Assembly: GCA_035264765.1 (NCBI GenBank)
Contig: DATFPQ010000043.1
Coordinates: 1 to 35,973 of the forward strand
Source: DATFPQ01 sp035264765
GTDB lineage: Bacteria > Actinomycetota > Actinomycetes > Actinomycetales > Angustibacteraceae
Length of the DNA stretch: 35,973 nt
Direction of reading: 5' to 3'
This document shows, one piece after another, positions 30,593 through 35,973 of this stretch. Position numbers and translations under genes: made by a program. Position 1 is the stretch's first letter. Every line of letters begins with the position of its first letter. A model generated the notes under the pieces. The model saw only the letters and a program-made list of their open reading frames with translations. It ran no database searches and was not told the origin of the DNA.

Positions 30593-31863
30593 CAGCGGTC
30601 CTTCCTGCCGGTTCGGGCGTGCGCCAGCGCCTCGGGAAGGGCCACAGGCGCCACGACGTCGCGGTACACAGACTCGGTGGCCTCCGCCACGCGTTCCCAG
30701 GAGTAGCGGGCGGCGACGGCCTGCGCGCCTGCGCGGCCGAGGCGACCCAGCCCTCCCGGGTCGTCGACGAGACCCCGCACGGCCGCGGCCACGGCGGCCG
30801 GGTCCCGCGGCGGCACGAGGACGCCGGTGACGCCGTCGGCAACGGTGTCGAGCATCCCGCCGACGGCAGATGCCACAACGGGCGTGCCGCAGGCCATGGC
30901 CTCCAGGGGCACGATTCCGAACGGCTCGTACCACGGGACGGTGACCACGAGGTCGGCCGCCCGCATGAGGTCGGCCGCCTGGTCGTGGGGCACCCGGCCG
31001 ACGACGTGCACCCGCGGCAGCACACCTGCCGCGGCCGCCGCCGCTCGGAGCCGGGTGGCGTGCGGGTCGCCGGCGAGCAGGTGCGAGGGCGGACCGCCCG
31101 CCACCACGAGCTCGGCGTCCGGCAGCAGCGCCAGGGCCTCGATCACGGTGTCGATCCCCTTGCGCTCGACCAGACGCCCGACGGACAGCAACCGGACGGC
31201 ACCGGGGCGCCACGGTCCCGTGCCAGGTGGCGACGGGGCACGAACCGTCCCGAAGCGCTCGAGCTCCACGCCGCATGGGACGACGTGCAACCGTTCCGCG
31301 TCGGCGCCATCGTCCAGGAGCTCAGCCACCTCGTCGCGACAGGTAGCAACCACCGCGTCCATCTCGCGCGCCACGCGACGCTCGACCGCCAGTCGCTCCG
31401 GAGGGCTAGGGTCCAGATCCCCGAGGTGACGCCGCTTGACCCGGCCGAGAGCGTGGAACGTGACGGCGGTGGCCGGCAGCGCCACACCCAGGTCGGCCAG
31501 CCCGCGCCGGGCCAGCAGCGTGGCCAGCCCGGACATCCAGAAGTGGGCGTGGACGACGTCCGGCGGGCGCTGCGCCCACTCCCGCACCAGCCCGTCGGCG
31601 AGCTCGGGCATGTGCGGCAGCAGGTCGTCCTTGCTCACCGGCTGGCGCGGCCCCGCCGGCACGTGGACGACCTCGACCCCACCGGGCAAGCGTTGCCGCT
31701 GCTGCTGCGCCGGGTCGTCCCAGCGGGTCAGCACGGTGACCTCGTGGCCGCGGCGCACCAGTGCGTCCGACAGCGCCGCGACGTGTACGTTCTGGCCGCC
31801 GGCATCGTCGCCGCCCAGGACGGCGAGCGGGCTCGCGTGCTCGGACACCATCGCGATCCTCAT
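30592..31863 (-). CDS. GT4-family glycosyltransferase
   Basis: A 423-residue GT-B enzyme with GGDDAGGQNVHVAALSDAL at the N-terminus (sucrose-phosphate-synthase/MshA-like donor-binding loop), VVHAHFWMSG, LLSVGRLVERKGIDTVIEAL and the donor motif EPFGIVPLEAMACGTPVV. A hexose or heptose acceptor in the same glycan is likely. The ATG at 31863 overlaps the upstream stop (ATGA) and the stop shares a base with the gmhA start. The motif resembles MshA, but the setting inside a heptose operon argues against mycothiol synthesis. Confidence 0.9.
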   Translation of the reverse strand: MRIAMVSEHASPLAVLGGDDAGGQNVHVAALSDALVRRGHEVTVLTRWDDPAQQQRQRLPGGVEVVHVPAGPRQPVSKDDLLPHMPELADGLVREWAQRPPDVVHAHFWMSGLATLLARRGLADLGVALPATAVTFHALGRVKRRHLGDLDPSPPERLAVERRVAREMDAVVATCRDEVAELLDDGADAERLHVVPCGVELERFGTVRAPSPPGTGPWRPGAVRLLSVGRLVERKGIDTVIEALALLPDAELVVAGGPPSHLLAGDPHATRLRAAAAAAGVLPRVHVVGRVPHDQAADLMRAADLVVTVPWYEPFGIVPLEAMACGTPVVASAVGGMLDTVADGVTGVLVPPRDPAAVAAAVRGLVDDPGGLGRLGRAGAQAVAARYSWERVAEATESVYRDVVAPVALPEALAHARTGRKDR

Positions 31864-32822
31864 CGCACCACGCCTTCCAGCAGCCGGTCCCAGTCGCGCA
31901 GGAACCTCCCCACGCCGAAGTGCGCCAGCGCGTGCGCCCGACCCGCAGCACCCATCGCCGCCGCCTCGTCCCTGTCCGCCATCAGTCGGCGCCCGGCCCG
32001 CGCCAGCGCGTCGACGTCACTGGTGACGACCCCGGCGCTGGACGGCACCGCCTCCGGTGCCGCCGTCGCAGCCAGCACCAGCACCGGCGCGCCGAGCATC
32101 ATGGCCTCGAGCAGCGACAGCCCCAGGCTGGTCCACCGGTACGTGTGCAGGTACGCGCGGTGCTCGGCCACCCGGGCGTGCAGGGCGCTCTGCCGCAGGT
32201 CCGCGTGACGCCCAGCGGCGAACGCGTCGTCCCGCTCGACGAGCCGGTCGACCTGCATGCCGTAGACATCGACCGGCAGCTCGCGCGCCACCCGCGCCGC
32301 GAGGTCCATTCCCGCGACCCGCCACCGGCGCACCGGCTCGTTGACGCTCATCGCCAACCGGGTCTGCTCACCGGTATAGAGCGCACCGCCGTCCAGGACC
32401 CCGTGGTCGACGACATGCACAGGAGCACAACCGTTGTCCCACATCGCCGCATTGAAGTGCGTGACGTGGACGATCGGGATACGTCGTTGGTTGGCCAGCG
32501 GGTGCCGCCAGTCGGCGACGTCCCCGCGGGGGGTGTCGTGCTCCACGTGCACGGCCGGCACGTCGACACCGGCGCGCAGGCCGGTCCACTGCTCCAGCAG
32601 GTCGGCGTCGCGTGACCGTTGCAGCACGACGACGTCGGGCGCGGGACCGCCGCCGACCTCCTCCGGCGACAGCTCGACGGCGGACCGCGGCCAGTCCCAG
32701 GTTCGCGCCCGTCCCAGGCCGTCCGGCCCCCGGTCTGGCACGACCGGAAGCAGGTACTCGTGGGGACCCTGGACGAACGCCGTCGTCCACGAGCCGTGCA
32801 CGTGCCAGAGCAGGATCCTCAT
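31860..32822 (-). CDS. Glycosyltransferase, GT4-like
   Basis: A 320-residue protein with a short N-domain (RILLWHVHGSWTTAFVQG, VHVTHFNAAMWDNGC) and a C-domain with RWTSLGLSLLEAMMLGAPVLV in place of the usual EPFGLVPLEAM loop and the common tail HFGVGRFLRDWDRLL. The pattern matches uncharacterised glycosyltransferases of actinobacterial sugar clusters. The ATG at 32822 overlaps the stop of the upstream GT9 gene and its stop overlaps the next GT4 start (both ATGA). A much longer open frame upstream (to 33671) is a shadow of the GT9 gene. Confidence 0.85.
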   Translation of the reverse strand: MRILLWHVHGSWTTAFVQGPHEYLLPVVPDRGPDGLGRARTWDWPRSAVELSPEEVGGGPAPDVVVLQRSRDADLLEQWTGLRAGVDVPAVHVEHDTPRGDVADWRHPLANQRRIPIVHVTHFNAAMWDNGCAPVHVVDHGVLDGGALYTGEQTRLAMSVNEPVRRWRVAGMDLAARVARELPVDVYGMQVDRLVERDDAFAAGRHADLRQSALHARVAEHRAYLHTYRWTSLGLSLLEAMMLGAPVLVLAATAAPEAVPSSAGVVTSDVDALARAGRRLMADRDEAAAMGAAGRAHALAHFGVGRFLRDWDRLLEGVVR

Positions 32823-33835
32823 GCGGGCACCAGCGCGGTGAGCCGCGCGACCGCCGCCACCACCGCGGCCGGTTCGATGCCGTCCAGACAGGGGTGGCCC
32901 TCGACCGGGCAGGTGCGTGCCCGAGTGCCCGCGCACGGCGCCCCCTGGTCGCCGAGCAGCACGGTCGGCACTCCCCATGGCCGCCACGCCTCGGCGTCGA
33001 CCACTGGGGCGAACAGCGAGACGACCGGCGTGCCGACGGCGGCCGCAAGGTGCGCCGGGCCGGTGTTGCCCGTGACGACGCAAGCCGCCGACGCCAGCAC
33101 CGCCGCGAGCTGGCCGAACGACGTCCGGCCTGCGAGGTCGAACGCCCCGGCCAATCCTGAGACAGCTGCCGAAGCGGTCGCCCGATCGCTGAGCGTGCCG
33201 GTGACCACGATGTCCCACCCGTGGTCGGCCAGCGCCGTCACCACGCGACGGACGTGTGCCGGCGACGGCGCACGCGCGGGCACGGACGCCGACGGGTGAA
33301 CCACCAGGTAGCTGCGCTGGGGCAACGGCGGGGGCGCGGGCAGCGGTTCCCGAACCCGCAGCCGGTCGTCGTCCCCGGGCGGCAGGGCGAAACCAGCCGC
33401 TCGGGCCAGCGACAGGCCGCGCTCGACCTCGTGCGGTCCGCCCGGCGGGTGCCGGACGTCCAGCAGCGACCCCGGGTAGTCCTCGCTGCTGGCCACGACC
33501 CGTCCCACACCGGCCAGCCGCAGCAGGAGCGCCGCGGGAAGCGGGCTCTGGTGGTACGACGTCAGGACGAGGGCGACGTCGTAGCGCCCCGCCCGCAGCC
33601 GGGTCAGCAGGTCCTGGACCGACCTCAGCTCGACCGGAGGCGGGTCGAACCCCGTCCACGGGCAGCTCCACACCAGCACGTCGTCCACGCCGGGCAGCAG
33701 CCGCGCGGCCTGCTCACCGTCCGGGGACACGAGCAGGGACACGTGGTCGCTTCCCGCCGCCACGGCACGCACCGCCGGACCCGCCAGCAGCACGTCGCCG
33801 TCGCTGTCGAGGCGCACGACGAGCGCCCGGGTCAT
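32819..33835 (-). CDS. GT9-family glycosyltransferase (heptosyltransferase-like)
   Basis: A 338-residue GT9 protein: RALVVRLDSDGDVLLAGPAV, YLVVHPSASVPARAPSPAHV, TGNTGPAHLAAAVGTPVVSLF, and a Cys-rich C-terminal segment (CAGTRARTCPVEGHPCLDGI) common to GT9 enzymes. Likely a heptose transferase; it is distinct from the second GT9 at the end of the operon, so two heptose linkages or two acceptors are plausible. Starts at ATG 33835, overlapping the stop of the GT2-GmhB gene (ATGA). Confidence 0.9.
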   Translation of the reverse strand: MTRALVVRLDSDGDVLLAGPAVRAVAAGSDHVSLLVSPDGEQAARLLPGVDDVLVWSCPWTGFDPPPVELRSVQDLLTRLRAGRYDVALVLTSYHQSPLPAALLLRLAGVGRVVASSEDYPGSLLDVRHPPGGPHEVERGLSLARAAGFALPPGDDDRLRVREPLPAPPPLPQRSYLVVHPSASVPARAPSPAHVRRVVTALADHGWDIVVTGTLSDRATASAAVSGLAGAFDLAGRTSFGQLAAVLASAACVVTGNTGPAHLAAAVGTPVVSLFAPVVDAEAWRPWGVPTVLLGDQGAPCAGTRARTCPVEGHPCLDGIEPAAVVAAVARLTALVPA

Positions 33836-35322
33836 CGTGGCCGCTCCAGCAGGAGCGCGACCGCCTCCTGCAGCGACTGCGCGCGCAGCGGCGCGGCCTC
33901 GACCTCGGCGGGCAGCGTGCGCTCGTTCGGCACCAGCACCGCGCGCGCCCCGGCAGCATGCGCCGCGTCGACGTCGGACCCGATGTCACCCACGACCGCG
34001 ACCTCGTAGGGCCGGACGCCGAGCTCCGCCGCGGCGGCCGCGACCATGCCGGGCGCCGGCTTGCGGCAGGCGCAGCCGTCGTCCGGGCCGTGCGGGCAGA
34101 CCTGCCACGTGTCGAACGGACCGAGCAGCTCGCCGACCCGTTCGTTGACCGCGTCGACCTGCTGCCGGGTGACGATCCCGCGCGCCACCGCCGACTGGTT
34201 GGTCACCACGCCGACCCGCACACCCGCACGCCGCAGCGCCGAGAGCGCTTGCGCCGCACCGGGCATCGGTCGCACCAGCGCTGGGTCACCGTTGTACGGC
34301 ACGTCCTCGACCAGCGTGCCGTCGCGGTCGAACAGCACCGCGCGGACGGGCAGCGGCCAGGGACCCGCGGCGCGGTGCCGCCACGTGCCTGCCAGCCGGT
34401 GCCACACCGCCGCGGGCGGGATCGCGACCGACGTGCCGAGCATCGTGAGCACCTCGTCACGCGTCCTCGGGCCGGGCGCGATCCGGCGTACCGCGAAGTC
34501 GGTGGTCAGTGCGAGCCAGGCCGCCGCACCGGCAGTGGCCACGGCTCGGCGGCGGGTCAGGACGCCCGCGACCGCGGTCAGGGCTGCGCCGGTGGTGGCC
34601 ACGTGCCAGGGCAGCCGACCGGGCGGGCACTGCGCCTCCTCGTGCCATCGCCGGCCGTGCAGGCGGCGCATGAGGGCGTCGTCGGCGTTCCCCCACTGCT
34701 GGCGCAGGCTGGCCCACGGATCGGACGGCCGAACCGGGTGGACGACGCGACGCCGTCCGCGACCAAGGCGCCAACCGGCGCGGCGGACGCGCAGCGCGAG
34801 GTCGGCGTCCTCGCGGAAGGCCCGCGGGAAGCGCTCGTCGAACCCGTGCACCGCCTCCAGCGCCTCCCGGCGGTAGGCCATCTCGGCCGTAGCCCAAGCA
34901 GCGCCGGCGAGCCCGGCCGTCCCTCGTTCCCAGTCGGTGGGACGCCGGTACTGCGGGAGCGGCACGTCCAGGCGGGCCTGCTGCCCTGCGAGGTCGGGAG
35001 CCGCCGCAGCGAGGTCCGCCAGCAGCAGGCCGGACCAGTCCGGCGGGAGCACGACGTCGTCGTCCGCGAACACCACCCAGGGAGCCCGCAGCGCCCGCCA
35101 GCCGACGTTCCGGGCGTGTGCCGGGCCGCGGCCGCCGCCGCGCAGCACGAGTGCGGACGGGTAGGCCGACACGTCGAGCGGCTCCTCCGCGTCAGGGCGG
35201 TCGTCGACCACCACGACTGCCCGCGGCCGGTGCTGCTGGGCGGCGAGGGACTCCAGCAGCACACGCACGCTGGGCCGGCCCAAGGTGGGCACGACGACGC
35301 CCCAGGAGGCGGCCGCGCTCAC
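33832..35322 (-). CDS. GT2 glycosyltransferase fused to heptose-bisphosphate phosphatase (GmhB)
   Basis: One frame of 496 residues. Residues 1 to about 240 are a GT2 glycosyltransferase: VVPTLGRPSVRVLLESLAAQ, metal-binding ADDD (86-89) and FREDADLALRVRRAG. About 241-320 is a hydrophobic/basic linker with a possible membrane-associated segment. Residues 326-496 are a HAD phosphatase of the GmhB type: FDRDGT (331-336), VVTNQSAVARG, the zinc-loop pattern C409-H411-C417-C419 and VVGDIGSD (443-450). GmhB removes the C7 phosphate between the two HldE steps, completing the pathway. The GTG at 35322 overlaps the stop of a micro-ORF; the stop overlaps the GT9 start. Confidence 0.92.
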   Translation of the reverse strand: MSAAASWGVVVPTLGRPSVRVLLESLAAQQHRPRAVVVVDDRPDAEEPLDVSAYPSALVLRGGGRGPAHARNVGWRALRAPWVVFADDDVVLPPDWSGLLLADLAAAAPDLAGQQARLDVPLPQYRRPTDWERGTAGLAGAAWATAEMAYRREALEAVHGFDERFPRAFREDADLALRVRRAGWRLGRGRRRVVHPVRPSDPWASLRQQWGNADDALMRRLHGRRWHEEAQCPPGRLPWHVATTGAALTAVAGVLTRRRAVATAGAAAWLALTTDFAVRRIAPGPRTRDEVLTMLGTSVAIPPAAVWHRLAGTWRHRAAGPWPLPVRAVLFDRDGTLVEDVPYNGDPALVRPMPGAAQALSALRRAGVRVGVVTNQSAVARGIVTRQQVDAVNERVGELLGPFDTWQVCPHGPDDGCACRKPAPGMVAAAAAELGVRPYEVAVVGDIGSDVDAAHAAGARAVLVPNERTLPAEVEAAPLRAQSLQEAVALLLERPR

Positions 35323-35375
35323 GCGGGATCCCCCGGGCGTCGTACGCGCAGCGGGCGACGTCGTGGGGTGCTCAC
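35319..35375 (-). repeat. Dispersed repeat with bridging micro-ORF, second site
   Basis: The spacer between the carbamoyltransferase and GT2-GmhB genes carries a 32-nt repeat (35337-35368) matching 10157-10188 at 29/32 positions. On the minus strand a GTG at 35375 overlaps the carbamoyltransferase stop (GTGA) and opens an 18-residue micro-ORF ending at 35319, whose TGA overlaps the GT2-GmhB GTG. The repeat is read in a different frame from the copies near 10.2 kb, so the peptide is not conserved but the stop-start chain is. GGGGGA near its end could serve as the ribosome-binding site of the next gene. Confidence 0.6.
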
Positions 35376-35973
35376 GCTTCTACCTGCTCGTCACCGACCG
35401 GTTGCGTCGCGAGGTCCGCACGCCGGACGACGTACGGCCCCAGCACGAGGACGTCGACGGGCGCCGAGCCGAACAGCTCGAGCGCGTCGTGCGGCGAGTC
35501 GACCATGGGGCGCCCCGCCGTGTTGAGGCTCGTGTTGACGAGCACCGGCAGCCCGGTGCGCCGTTCGAACTCGTCCAGCAGAGCGGCCAGCAGCGGCTGG
35601 TCGCGACGGTCCACCGTCTGCACGCGCGCGGTGCCGTCGACGTGCACGACCGCGGGGATCCGCTCGCGCCACGCCGGTCGGGCCTCGTGCACGAACAGCA
35701 TGAACGGGCTGGGAACCTTGCCGTCGAAGAGCTCCTCCGCCCGCTCCAGGAGCACTAGCGGCGCCACTGGACGGAACTGCTCCCGTCCCTTGATGTCATT
35801 CAACCGTTCCAGGTTCTCCGGTACCCCGGGATGCGCCAGCAGCGACCGTTGTCCGAGCGCGCGGGGCCCGTACTCGCTGCGGCCCTGGAACCAAGCCACA
35901 ACGCGGTTGTGCGCGAGCTCGTCGGCGACCGTTGCCGCGAGGTCGGCCGGCCGCTCATGCGGCACCCGGGCCG
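35372..35973 (-). CDS. Carbamoyltransferase, NodU/CmcH family (C-terminal part; cut by window edge)
   Basis: About 200 C-terminal residues of a carbamoyltransferase that uses carbamoyl phosphate and ATP to carbamoylate a sugar or antibiotic hydroxyl. Seen: FQGRSEYGPRALGQRSLLA, NDIKGREQFRPVAPLVL and LPVLVNTSLNTAGRPMV, all typical of the YrdC-like C-terminal domain. The N-terminal catalytic domain lies beyond the right edge; the frame is open to 35973. It is the most upstream visible gene of the heptose operon, suggesting that the heptose-containing product is carbamoylated. Confidence 0.92.
   Translation of the reverse strand, partial: ARVPHERPADLAATVADELAHNRVVAWFQGRSEYGPRALGQRSLLAHPGVPENLERLNDIKGREQFRPVAPLVLLERAEELFDGKVPSPFMLFVHEARPAWRERIPAVVHVDGTARVQTVDRRDQPLLAALLDEFERRTGLPVLVNTSLNTAGRPMVDSPHDALELFGSAPVDVLVLGPYVVRRADLATQPVGDEQVEA

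Noticed and set aside
30592..31863. MshA (mycothiol glycosyltransferase) assignment for the GT4 enzyme
   Set aside because: The GGxxxGGQNVHV loop is similar, but this loop is shared by several GT4 groups and the gene is embedded in a heptose operon.
33256..35526. A 756-codon plus-strand frame opposite the heptose operon
   Set aside because: Low-complexity Arg/Pro/Ala sequence antisense to GT9 and GT2-GmhB; no family features.
1..35973. tRNA or rRNA genes, CRISPR arrays, insertion sequences, phage or attachment sites
   Set aside because: No tRNA-like T-arm/anticodon combinations, no regularly spaced repeats with unique spacers and no transposase or integrase motifs were found by reading both strands; the tandem repeats seen are too short and irregular for CRISPR.

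Overview
The window is very GC-rich DNA with gene families typical of Actinomycetota: the dacB–DUF2342–tilS–hpt–ftsH–folE–folP–folB–folK–DUF3180 block, DUF3072, a SigB/SigF-type sigma factor, frequent GTG starts, and many ATGA/GTGA stop-start overlaps. I cannot place the genus; a Frankiales/Geodermatophilales-like soil actinobacterium is a guess. No tRNA, rRNA, CRISPR array, transposase or integrase was seen.

Layout. (1) 1-8236: a nitrogen-assimilation locus on the minus strand. It holds an APC permease, two DUF1989 proteins, a biotin-dependent urea/guanidine carboxylase and an allophanate hydrolase that runs off the left edge, with a divergent TetR regulator. The family pairing fits the guanidine route (carboxylation, deimination of carboxyguanidine, allophanate hydrolysis) at least as well as plain urea amidolysis. 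The control region has an 8-16-8 inverted repeat containing a GlnR-like half-box, and a predicted 5'UTR helix that covers the permease start codon. (2) 8248-12106: an OpuC/ProU-like osmoprotectant ABC importer, with a binding lipoprotein and two permeases on the minus strand and a divergent ATPase. (3) 12115-21575: the cell-wall/purine/tRNA/folate block on the minus strand, in which tilS and hpt form one uninterrupted reading frame. (4) 21718-24299: divergent ppa, a flavin disulfide-type oxidoreductase lacking the usual catalytic His, a DUF3072 protein and a small unknown protein. (5) 24449-26515: a well-formed promoter driving a glycosyltransferase and a SigB-like sigma factor. (6) 26603-35973: a sugar locus. 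A UXS-like SDR reads rightward from a possible SigB-type, possibly leaderless promoter. An opposing, tightly overlapped operon reads leftward and encodes a carbamoyltransferase, a GT2-GmhB fusion, two GT9 (heptosyltransferase-family) enzymes, two other glycosyltransferases, GmhA and a bifunctional HldE. Together these are the enzymes for nucleotide-activated glycero-manno-heptose, in an organism not expected to make LPS.

Less ordinary observations: (a) a dispersed 32-nt repeat (29/32 identical in two copies 25 kb apart) that at both sites sits in a spacer fully occupied by micro-ORFs whose start overlaps the upstream stop and whose stop overlaps the downstream start; (b) a second intergenic repeat family built on GAGCARCG-type palindromes; (c) four genes with TANNNT placed 6-7 nt before the start codon, the signature of leaderless transcripts; (d) the tilS-hpt and GT2-gmhB fusions.
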